From Dehalococcoidia bacterium (GTDB taxonomy: Bacteria; Chloroflexota; Dehalococcoidia; Tepidiformales; Tepidiformaceae), in assembly GCA_022824925.1 (NCBI GenBank), contig JAJDYW010000026.1, forward strand, positions 1 through 64,000: a stretch of 64,000 nt of DNA, read 5' to 3'. The position numbers and the translations under genes are program-made. Of the stretch, positions 17,350-24,532 are shown in pieces; the first letter of the stretch is position 1, and each line of letters begins with the position of its first letter. The notes under the pieces are model-generated. The model was given only the letters and a program-made list of their open reading frames with translations. It ran no database searches and was not told the origin of the DNA.

Positions 17350-18384
17350 CTAGAGGGGCTTGCGAGCCAGAAAACAGTACAGCGGTGTGAAGATCCCCGA
17401 CTTGCCGCCCGCGACATAGGCATCCGCGGTCCGATCCAAGAGGCGGACGACCTCCGCGGAGCCCGCCGGGAACAGCCGCACCGCTTCGGCCAGCTTTAGT
17501 CCCGCAACCATCGCCTTGCGGCCCCATGGAAGCCTGCGCACGGCGTTCCCCAGGGTTCCCTGCCGGCTCTCCATGGGCTGATACCAGGGTGTGGATGGCC
17601 CTTGCTGGACATCGCGGTCCACTCCTTCGAGGACCTCGAACCCAACGGATTCAAGCGCGTGATTCACTTCCGCAAACGTCGCAATGTCGTTCAACGCAAT
17701 GCCCTGCATGAGATCCTGCTTGATGGCCTTGTGGCGGCTGTCGTTCGGATCGAACTTCTCCGTCAGGCACATCTCCTGCCCCCAGAGGAGGGCTCCGGGT
17801 TTCAGGACGCGGAAAATCTCCGCGAACGCGCCCTGCTTGTCCGGCGCATGGCAGGTTGACTCGATGGCGTAGCCCCGGTCGAAGGCGCCGTCCTGAATGG
17901 CGCTCATGTCCATGAAGCTGCACGCCTGGTAATCGACCATATGGTCGAGGCCCGCTTCAGCGGTCAACCGTTTCGCCATATCCAGCTGGATTTCGTTGAT
18001 GTTGATTCCCGAGACGCGGACGCCAGCCTCGCGTACAACTCGACGCATTGGGCCGCCGACTCCACATCCAACGTCGATGACGGTCATATCCGGCTGCAAT
18101 TCCAGCTTGGAAATCATCAACCGCTGATGCCGTTCTATGGATTGCTCCAGGCTCTCGGAGGGTGTTAGCGGTGCGAAGTGCAGGGACTCGCTCCAGCCCC
18201 AGACCATGAACGCCGTGCACAGGTCGTAATATTCTCTTGCCGTTTTGCTGTGGGAGTAGTCGCCCGGCCCATCGACGCCCGTCGCTGCGAGGTCGGTCCA
18301 GTTGTTGAAGTCTCGCACGCGACCTGCGACGTCGGAGCCGCCGTACGAACGGTTCAACTCTCTTAGGAGGGTACGTAGTTGCAC
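17350..18384 (-). CDS. Sterol 24-C-methyltransferase homologue (Erg6/SMT family)
   Basis: A 344-residue SAM methyltransferase with the signatures of eukaryotic sterol C-24-methyltransferases. Region I is YYDLCTAFMVWGWSESLHF (residues 52-70), the SAM site is VIDVGCGVGG (102-111), and YAIESTCHAP corresponds to the SMT region III. The C-terminus ends AGGKSGIFTPLYCFLARKP, matching the Sterol_MT_C domain. Such enzymes transfer methyl from SAM to the C-24 double bond of a sterol side chain. SMT homologues that alkylate sterols have been reported from bacterial metagenomes. The GTG start has a GGGAGA site. It lies 77 bp downstream of a GPP34-P450 fusion and is probably in its operon. A different isoprenoid acceptor cannot be excluded. 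Confidence 0.85.
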   Translation of the reverse strand: MQLRTLLRELNRSYGGSDVAGRVRDFNNWTDLAATGVDGPGDYSHSKTAREYYDLCTAFMVWGWSESLHFAPLTPSESLEQSIERHQRLMISKLELQPDMTVIDVGCGVGGPMRRVVREAGVRVSGININEIQLDMAKRLTAEAGLDHMVDYQACSFMDMSAIQDGAFDRGYAIESTCHAPDKQGAFAEIFRVLKPGALLWGQEMCLTEKFDPNDSRHKAIKQDLMQGIALNDIATFAEVNHALESVGFEVLEGVDRDVQQGPSTPWYQPMESRQGTLGNAVRRLPWGRKAMVAGLKLAEAVRLFPAGSAEVVRLLDRTADAYVAGGKSGIFTPLYCFLARKPL

Positions 18385-18461
18385 CGCGGGGGGTTCTCCC
18401 TTGCTTGTCGCGTGTGGCTAGCTGACAAATCGCGGAATCGAGTCCGCAGGGAACCAGCGCG

Positions 18462-20489
18462 TCAGCTCTGGATCTCGCGCCGCCGTTCGGTGATGTGGAA
18501 CTTCACCTTGCCCCCAAGGGAGAGCGAAGGGAACGGGTGGATCGGCGGCGGGCCCTCCGAGGGCGTCGCTTCGATAGTGAAGTAGTGCGCCAGCATCAGC
18601 AGGTTCACCGACAGCTGCAGCTCCATCCAACGCGAGCCGAGGCAGGTGTGCGTGCCCAGCCCGTAGGGGGCGTAGCCGGGTTGGCGGTGCTCATCACGCG
18701 GCGGCAAGTAGCGGTCGATATCAAACGTGAACGGGTCGGGGAAGAGGTCCTCCATGTAGTGGGCGGCCGACTGCGCGATGTTGATCCGGGTTCCCTCCGG
18801 GATGTTGTAGCCCTCCACCACGCAGGCGTTCATCACGTTCCGAATCGATACGGGGACGATGGGGTACATGCGCATCGACTCCATGATGAGGCGGTGCGTG
18901 GTGTCGATCGCGTCCGTGTTGATGTCCGAGCCTGCCGGATCGCCGTTCTCGAACAGGGCGTCTGCTTCCTGCCGGATCCGCTCGTACAGATCGGGGTGCG
19001 TCACCATGTTGTAGAGAGCGAAGCCCAGGCCATCGCCAAGGTACACGCTGGCAATCAGGGGCGCGGAGAGCGCGAACCGCAGGTTCGATCCGGGCAGGAA
19101 CTGGGGGTCGCTTGCGTGCAGGCTGAGCAGATCGTCCGCGAGGTCGCGGGGACAACCCGCCCGCTGGGCGGGGGTGTGAACGGTCTCGACGCGCTCCAGC
19201 AGTGTGTCGATGGCGGTTGCGTGGCGCTTCATCGCGGGCGTGCTGAGCAGGAACTTGGGCAGCACCTTGACGAGGTGCGTCATAAGCGCCCGTTCTTTGA
19301 ACTTGATGAGGTCGCTCATCAGATCCTGGGACCCAACGCTGATCATGAGGGGTGAGAGCTCGGCGTTGATCAGTGACCGGCAAAAGTCTCGGCCGGGATA
19401 GGCCTCTCCGCTGTTCAAGGTTGCCAGGTGCCCGCGGGTATCGCGGTAGAGGCTGTCGAGTTGCCCTTCCAGACGCGCGCGGGAGTAGCCGGGCTGCAGG
19501 GCCTTGCGGAAGCGGAAGTGGTCGGCCCCGTCGAGAGCGGGCAGGATTCCGGAAGCGCCGTAAATCTTCTCGAAGTCGTTGAGGTAGTCCCTGGCCCTGA
19601 GGTACACGCGCCCCTGGCGGTGCGCCCAGTGATTCGTCTGCGGACCCGCGAGGAAGATCATGGGGTCGACGAACGGGGGGCGCAGCTCGTAGACGGGGCC
19701 GTATTCCTCCGCGAGATCCGCGAAGAGCGCGGGGAGGTTGCCCTTGCGGGCATTGCGGTTGCGTACCAGCTTGTGAAGGGGAACCCTGGGAATCTGCCGC
19801 GCAAGGGCAGTAGGCCGCAGCCGCAGACCGGCGATGTTCTGGGTAACGGCATCTGCGATGGCGCGGCCGATCAGGTCCATCTTGCAGACGAGCTCGACGC
19901 GCGCCTCCGTCTCTTCCTCGAGCGTGAAGATGAAGCGCAGGACATCACAGGTGTTGGCGAGGGCGATGATGATGACGTCCCGGGGGTCGGGGATCTCGTC
20001 GCTGAAGATGACCTTCTCGATGCGCGTCCTGACGAACTCGCTGGCAGTCCCCTCCTCGCCCCCGGAAAAAGCGCCCATGTGCCAGGCGGTCGGCGTGAGG
20101 GTCCAGAAATCGCCGTCGTGGTGCTGGAGAATGTTCATGCCGACGAGGCGTTCGAGGGTGAGATCGATGATCTCCTCGGCGCGGGGAGCGAGCCGCTCGA
20201 TCCAGAACTGGGCGTTCCGCTGCTCGGGTTCGTCGGCGATCTCCTCGAGGCTCGGGTCGAGGATCGGGTCGCCGGTGGGGGTCTGGTCGAGGAGGATGAG
20301 GGAGTCCATGTCGGTGTCGATGCGGCCGATGAGGGAGAGTTCCGCGAGCACGGCGCCGACGACGGCGCAGTTCAAGTCCCAGCCGGGTACCTGGCGAAAG
20401 TAGCCACTCTCCTCGTTGAGGAGCATGAGGATCAGCTCGTCGGGCAGACTCAAATGCTGAGTCGCCACGCTTTCGGTTGCGAGAGCCAT
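18462..20489 (-). CDS. GPP34(GOLPH3)-cytochrome P450 fusion protein
   Basis: 675 residues with two domains. Residues ~12-235 look like a GPP34/GOLPH3 domain (LSLPDELILMLLNEESGYF, ERLVGMNILQ, PDPRDVIIIALANTCDVLR), the fold that binds phosphoinositides in eukaryotic Golgi and occurs in some bacteria. Residues ~250-675 form a P450 with the heme loop YGLGTHTCLG (Cys616, Tyr replacing the usual Phe) and ExxR as ESMR. The I-helix region reads YLGDGLGFALY, without the usual acid-Thr pair. The fusion would place the P450 on the membrane surface, suiting a lipid substrate. ATG 20489 has an AAGGGGG site. The SMT-like gene follows in the same direction. Confidence 0.85.
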   Translation of the reverse strand: MALATESVATQHLSLPDELILMLLNEESGYFRQVPGWDLNCAVVGAVLAELSLIGRIDTDMDSLILLDQTPTGDPILDPSLEEIADEPEQRNAQFWIERLAPRAEEIIDLTLERLVGMNILQHHDGDFWTLTPTAWHMGAFSGGEEGTASEFVRTRIEKVIFSDEIPDPRDVIIIALANTCDVLRFIFTLEEETEARVELVCKMDLIGRAIADAVTQNIAGLRLRPTALARQIPRVPLHKLVRNRNARKGNLPALFADLAEEYGPVYELRPPFVDPMIFLAGPQTNHWAHRQGRVYLRARDYLNDFEKIYGASGILPALDGADHFRFRKALQPGYSRARLEGQLDSLYRDTRGHLATLNSGEAYPGRDFCRSLINAELSPLMISVGSQDLMSDLIKFKERALMTHLVKVLPKFLLSTPAMKRHATAIDTLLERVETVHTPAQRAGCPRDLADDLLSLHASDPQFLPGSNLRFALSAPLIASVYLGDGLGFALYNMVTHPDLYERIRQEADALFENGDPAGSDINTDAIDTTHRLIMESMRMYPIVPVSIRNVMNACVVEGYNIPEGTRINIAQSAAHYMEDLFPDPFTFDIDRYLPPRDEHRQPGYAPYGLGTHTCLGSRWMELQLSVNLLMLAHYFTIEATPSEGPPPIHPFPSLSLGGKVKFHITERRREIQS

Positions 20490-20558
20490 GGGGCTTACCC
20501 CCTTGCGGCGGGGCCTGTCGCCGGTGGCTTCCCGGCCGCCACATGAGCCACCGCGTTA

Positions 20559-20564
20559 AGGATA
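20559..20564 (-). promoter_or_regulatory. Possible -10 box of GPP34-P450 gene
   Basis: The minus-strand hexamer TATCCT lies about 70 nt upstream of ATG 20489, in the 231-bp divergent region shared with the Rieske gene. Confidence 0.35.
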
Positions 20565-20662
20565 GAACAGCGTGCCTCCCAGCGGGAGGGGCCGCCCGCG
20601 GCCTTGTAAGCGACCCGACAGGCGCGAGCGGGGCGGGGGTGGGGCCGCACCCGCGAGTCTCG

Positions 20663-20668
20663 TATTCT
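20663..20668 (+). promoter_or_regulatory. Possible -10 box of Rieske gene
   Basis: TATTCT lies 52 nt upstream of the GTG at 20721, divergent from the GPP34-P450 promoter. Confidence 0.35.
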
Positions 20669-20720
20669 GGTAGGGAGCGCTGATGGCAGACCGGCGAGGT
20701 CGCAGGGCCATCACGCGGGG

Positions 20721-21776
20721 GTGAACGCGATGCGGGAGGAACGCATCCCGGCGCCACAGCAGGCACCCGCCACGAACGAGCTTCCTTCGCCGTTCCCCGA
20801 GGGCTGGTACTTCATCGCAAGCCGGGCGGCCATCGAGAAGGCCGGGCTCATCGAGAAGACCTGGATGGGCGAGGACATCGTCGCCTGGGCCGACGAGGGC
20901 GGGAAGGTGTGCGTGGCGGAGGCGTACTGCCCGCACCTGGGCTCCTACCTGGGCCCCAAGACGGGGGGACGGGTCTGTGCGGGGCGGCTCGTCTGCCCCT
21001 TCCACGGCTTCGAGTTCGACACGAGCGGCCAGTGTGTCGACACGCCCTTCGCGCCGCCGCCACGGTCGGCGCGGCTGGGCGTGTTCGAGACGCAGGAGAT
21101 CGGTGGCCTGATCTTCGCCTGGTGGGGCGCCGGGGGGCGGCCGGCGCAGTGGCGCCTGCCCACGGAGATCGGGGGCGACAGCGGCTGGAGCCGGCACTCC
21201 ATCCGCACGCTGCGCTTCCCCGGCCATCCCCAGGAGACGACCGAGAACTCGGTGGACCTTGCCCACCTGCGCTTCGTCCACGGCTACGACAACGTCTCGC
21301 GGGGCGACCCGGTGAGGGTGGACGGGCCGTACATGGACGCGAGCTTCAACTTCCGGCGCAGGCGCACTCTCGCGGGAATCCCGATCTTCGATCTCTCGTT
21401 CAGCGCCGCCACCCACATCGCCGGACTGGGCTACTCGTTCGTGGACGTGCAGGAACGAACCGTCCCGTTGAGCATGCGCATGTGGATCCTGGCCACCCCC
21501 GTCGACGGCAGCGTGATCGACCTGTCGATCGTCTCGCAGGTGCGGGAGCTTCGAGACCCGCAGCGGCGATTCATCGGGGCAGGGTTCCTCCCGACGAAGC
21601 TGCGCGCGCCCATCGTGAACGCCTTCCTGGCTCCCCAGCAGGAGCAGGACGTCCTGCAGGACATCGTCATCTGGAGACGGAAGCGGTACCGATCGCGCCC
21701 GCGACTCTGCCGCTCCGACGGCGAGATCATGGCCTACCGGGACTACTGCGCCCAGTTCTACCCGGACCAGCGCTGA
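20721..21776 (+). CDS. Rieske oxygenase, KshA/DAF-36-like
   Basis: A 351-residue oxygenase with the Rieske site C70-x-H72 ... C92-x2-H95 and a catalytic iron motif ENSVDLAHLRFVHGY (His/His ligands). The single-subunit size, the N-terminal PEGWYFIAS entry strand and the spacing resemble KshA (3-ketosteroid 9-alpha-hydroxylase) and DAF-36/Neverland (cholesterol 7-desaturase). A Rieske enzyme, SdmA, also carries out bacterial C-4 sterol demethylation. The substrate here is not proven. It is divergent from the GPP34-P450/SMT operon and followed by a convergent acyltransferase. The start is GTG 20721; ATG 20730 is possible. Confidence 0.88.
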   Translation: MNAMREERIPAPQQAPATNELPSPFPEGWYFIASRAAIEKAGLIEKTWMGEDIVAWADEGGKVCVAEAYCPHLGSYLGPKTGGRVCAGRLVCPFHGFEFDTSGQCVDTPFAPPPRSARLGVFETQEIGGLIFAWWGAGGRPAQWRLPTEIGGDSGWSRHSIRTLRFPGHPQETTENSVDLAHLRFVHGYDNVSRGDPVRVDGPYMDASFNFRRRRTLAGIPIFDLSFSAATHIAGLGYSFVDVQERTVPLSMRMWILATPVDGSVIDLSIVSQVRELRDPQRRFIGAGFLPTKLRAPIVNAFLAPQQEQDVLQDIVIWRRKRYRSRPRLCRSDGEIMAYRDYCAQFYPDQR

Positions 21777-21783
21777 GCCAGGT

Positions 21784-22695
21784 TCAGCCCGGTCGGGCGC
21801 CGGCGGCGTCGCGGCGGTGGTCCGTGACACGCCGGGCGAGCGCGGGGAAGGCGGGGTCGATCTCGTAGCGGTAGCCGTCCCAGTAGCCATCGCGAGCGGG
21901 CTCGAAGTGGCGGGGCGGCGTGGGGCCGGCGTGGGCGACCTCCTTCATGCGCCGCTCGATCGCGGCGAGGCGGTCGCCCGCCTCGCCGGCGGGGACCGGA
22001 GGCAGGACGGTAACGCTCATCGACTGGTCGAAACGCAGCGTCGGGGCGAAGGGGTGCTCCCAGATGCGATGGCCACCGGTGACGACCACGGGGAGGAGGG
22101 GGCGGCCAAGGAGGGCCGCCAGCCTGAAGGCTCCCGGCTGGAAGGCGACCTCGATGCCGAGGATGGAACCCTGGGGGAAGAGGAGCACGCTCTCCCCGGC
22201 CTCGGTGGCGGCGCGGGCGCCCCGGAGGAAGGCGCGGGCGGCGGGGACGGGACGCTCGGGGCGGATCAGGAGGTGCCACCCGCGCACGAGCTGGTCGCCG
22301 AGGAGGGGGAAGGTGGCGAGCTCATCGCGGGCAACGGCGGTCAGCGAGAGGGGGAGGTGCTGGAGGGCGAGGCCGTCGGCGAAGCCCTCGTGCAGGGAAA
22401 CCACGACGTAGCGCTCGTCCGGGTCGATGTGCTCGATGCCGCTCATGTGGACGCGCAGCCCGATCAGGCGGGCGGCGAGGCGCGCCCACCAGCGCTCCGT
22501 GGCCCTGGTGGCAGACGGAAGCGGGAGCAGGGAGGCGAAGCGCAGGGCGAGCCTCGCGGGGCCGAGCAGGATGAGGGCGGCCATCCAGGCCCTGAGCCAC
22601 TCGCCGTTCGAGCGGACGGCGAAGAGGCCGCCGAGGAGGGTGCGCGGGGCCGGCCTGGCCTCGGGAACCGCGTATCCGGCCAGGCTACGCATCAT
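21784..22695 (-). CDS. PlsC-type 1-acyl-glycerol-3-phosphate acyltransferase family protein
   Basis: A 303-residue membrane-associated acyltransferase. Motif I is H102-E-G-F-A-D107 (HX4D), and a later LLFPQGS corresponds to the FPEGT motif. A hydrophobic helix at about residues 36-58 anchors it to the membrane. It probably transfers an acyl chain to a lysophospholipid or another lipid alcohol. The ATG at 22695 (ATG-ATG pair) overlaps the end of the upstream thioredoxin-like gene by 11 bp, so the two are translationally coupled. A longer upstream frame is open but lacks a better start. Confidence 0.82.
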   Translation of the reverse strand: MMRSLAGYAVPEARPAPRTLLGGLFAVRSNGEWLRAWMAALILLGPARLALRFASLLPLPSATRATERWWARLAARLIGLRVHMSGIEHIDPDERYVVVSLHEGFADGLALQHLPLSLTAVARDELATFPLLGDQLVRGWHLLIRPERPVPAARAFLRGARAATEAGESVLLFPQGSILGIEVAFQPGAFRLAALLGRPLLPVVVTGGHRIWEHPFAPTLRFDQSMSVTVLPPVPAGEAGDRLAAIERRMKEVAHAGPTPPRHFEPARDGYWDGYRYEIDPAFPALARRVTDHRRDAAGARPG

Positions 22696-23029
22696 CGGCG
22701 ACAGCGACAGCGCCCTCGGCGGGCCGCGCGAGGGCGCGGCGGAGGCGCTCTTCGTCGGGAACGACGCCCTGGGTCGCAATCCTGCCGTTGACGGTCACCA
22801 CCGGCGGGTGCCAGCCGCCGCGACGGAGGGCGTCGAAGAGGTGGTTGAACCAGGGCTTGATGCGAACCTCGACGTGGGGGAGGTCGGCGGCGACTCGCTG
22901 GACGAGGCGGACCGTCAGGTCACATTCCTCGCAGAGGGCGTGGGGCACCCTGAAGAACAGCTGCCGTCCGGTCATGGGATAGACCGTGACGACGGTCGGG
23001 GCGTCTCCAGCCTCCGTAGCGCCGGTCAT
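22685..23029 (-). CDS. Thioredoxin/glutaredoxin-fold protein with CxxC
   Basis: A 114-residue protein with a thioredoxin-like pattern: strand TVVTVYPM, active-site CEEC (ALCEECDLT) at the start of a helix, a middle strand HVEVRIKPW, then PPVVTVNG with the cis-Pro position and a C-terminal helix. It resembles glutaredoxin-like proteins that handle thiol-disulfide exchange. It overlaps the acyltransferase gene downstream. Confidence 0.7.
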   Translation of the reverse strand: MTGATEAGDAPTVVTVYPMTGRQLFFRVPHALCEECDLTVRLVQRVAADLPHVEVRIKPWFNHLFDALRRGGWHPPVVTVNGRIATQGVVPDEERLRRALARPAEGAVAVADDA

Positions 23030-23088
23030 GCCGTCGAGGGTACGGGATCAGGCGCGGGCATGACCTTTACGCCGGGCTGCTGGCCGGC

Positions 23089-23102
23089 CCCGCGATCGCG
23101 GG
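23089..23102 (-). terminator. Palindromic hairpin after aminotransferase gene
   Basis: A perfect 14-bp palindrome (CCCGCG/CGCGGG around AT) containing GCGATCGC lies 7 bp past the stop of the minus-strand aminotransferase gene. It resembles the hairpin at 11610-11632. Confidence 0.4.
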
Positions 23103-23109
23103 CGGGGCG

Positions 23110-24282
23110 CTACCCGCCGGCCAGCAGGGAGCGCATCCGGCCTACTCCCTCGACGATCTCCTCGAGGGAGGCGGCGTAGCTGAAGCGCAGGTAGTCCGCG
23201 CCCAGGTGCCCGAAGCTGGTCCCGGCGATGACCGCGAGGCCGGCCTCCTCGAGGAGGCGCCGCTGGAGGGTGCCGGCGTCGATGCCCGTCCTCGAGATGT
23301 TGGGGAAGGCGTAGAAGGCGCCGCCGGGGTCGACACAGCTGACGCCCGGCACGTCGTTGAGCTCCCTCACGATCACCTTGCGGCGCTCGTCGAAGGCCGC
23401 GGTCATGACGCCGACGGCGCCCTGCGGGCCTTCGAGTGCCTCGATCGCCGCGTACTGGGTCGCCGCGTTGGGACAGCTGTAGCTGTTGATGGCAAGGCGC
23501 TCGGCAAAGGGGAAGAGATCGGGCGGGAAGACGCCGTAGCCGAGCCGCCAGCCGGTCATGGCGTAGGTCTTGCTCCAGCCGTCGAGGACGATGAGGCGGT
23601 CGCGAAGCTGGGGGTAGTTGAGCCAGGAGACGTGGCGGCGTCCCTCGTAGAGGATGCAGGAGTAGATCTCGTCGCTGAGGACGACCACGTCGGGCCACCG
23701 TTCCAGGCCCTCGACGAGCCGCTCGACCTGCTCGCGCGTGTACACGCCCCCTGTCGGGTTGGCGGGGCTGTTGAGGATGATGAGGCGCGTGCGCTCGTTG
23801 ATCTGGCCGAGTACCTCGTCGGGGTCGAAGGTAAAGCCGTCCGCCTCGTGCAGCTCAATGGGGACGGGGGTCGCGCCGGAGAAGCGGATGACCGACTCGT
23901 AGATGGGGAAGCCTGGGTTGGGGTACATGATCTCGGCGCCGGGTTCGCCCAGGAGCAGGGCAGCGAAGAACATCACGGGCTTCGCGCCCGGGGTGATGAG
24001 CACGCACTCGGGGTCGACCTCGGCGCCGTGGCGACGCCGGAGGTCGCGCGCGACGGCCTCGCGCAGCTCGGGGATGCCCGCGCCGGGCGTGTAGCCGTGC
24101 TTGCCCTCGGCGAGGGCGCGCTCGCCGGCCGTCACGATGTTGGCGGGGGTGGGGAAGTCGGGCTGACCGATCCCGAGGTTGATGATCGAGCGCCCTTCCG
24201 CAGCGAGCCGGTTGGCGCGGGCGAGGACTTCGAACGCCGTCTCGGTGCCCAGGTTCCGGGCGGCGGCAGTTGGGAGAACCAT
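23110..24282 (-). CDS. Class I/II PLP aminotransferase (aspartate aminotransferase-like)
   Basis: A 390-residue fold-type I aminotransferase. Visible signatures are the N-terminal INLGIGQPDFPTP, the substrate loop NSPANPTGG, SDEIY (pyridine-N Asp) and the Schiff-base Lys in DGWSKTYAMTGWRLGY. The C-terminal Arg region is FSYAASLEEI, with the carboxylate-binding Arg just before it. It probably transfers amino groups between aspartate, aromatic or branched amino acids and 2-oxoglutarate; the exact substrate is unclear. ATG 24282 has a GGAGG site and begins the conserved N-terminal arm. The frame is open upstream, but that part shows no homology. Confidence 0.9.
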   Translation of the reverse strand: MVLPTAAARNLGTETAFEVLARANRLAAEGRSIINLGIGQPDFPTPANIVTAGERALAEGKHGYTPGAGIPELREAVARDLRRRHGAEVDPECVLITPGAKPVMFFAALLLGEPGAEIMYPNPGFPIYESVIRFSGATPVPIELHEADGFTFDPDEVLGQINERTRLIILNSPANPTGGVYTREQVERLVEGLERWPDVVVLSDEIYSCILYEGRRHVSWLNYPQLRDRLIVLDGWSKTYAMTGWRLGYGVFPPDLFPFAERLAINSYSCPNAATQYAAIEALEGPQGAVGVMTAAFDERRKVIVRELNDVPGVSCVDPGGAFYAFPNISRTGIDAGTLQRRLLEEAGLAVIAGTSFGHLGADYLRFSYAASLEEIVEGVGRMRSLLAGG

Positions 24283-24532
24283 GGTCGCCTCCGAGGATGC
24301 GGTGGAGTCGGCTACGGAGGGTACGCGGTGACGCGAGCTAGCACACCCGGTCATCCGAATCCCCCAGCGGCAGATCAGGTCAGGACTCTCCAGCACAACC
24401 TCGCCGCCGAGGGGGTACCTCGGGGAATGCCGCCCCCCCCGGACGCGGGGTTGCCGTGCGACGAGCACCGGGCGCCTTCGCCCACCTCGACCCCGGCGCC
24501 GGCTTCGGCCGCGCCTCCCGTCCCCGAGTCGA

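Noticed and set aside
24283..24532. Possible gene or riboswitch between the aminotransferase and NCS2 permease genes
   Set aside because: About 250 bp without a convincing frame, ribosome site or conserved RNA fold that I can recognise.
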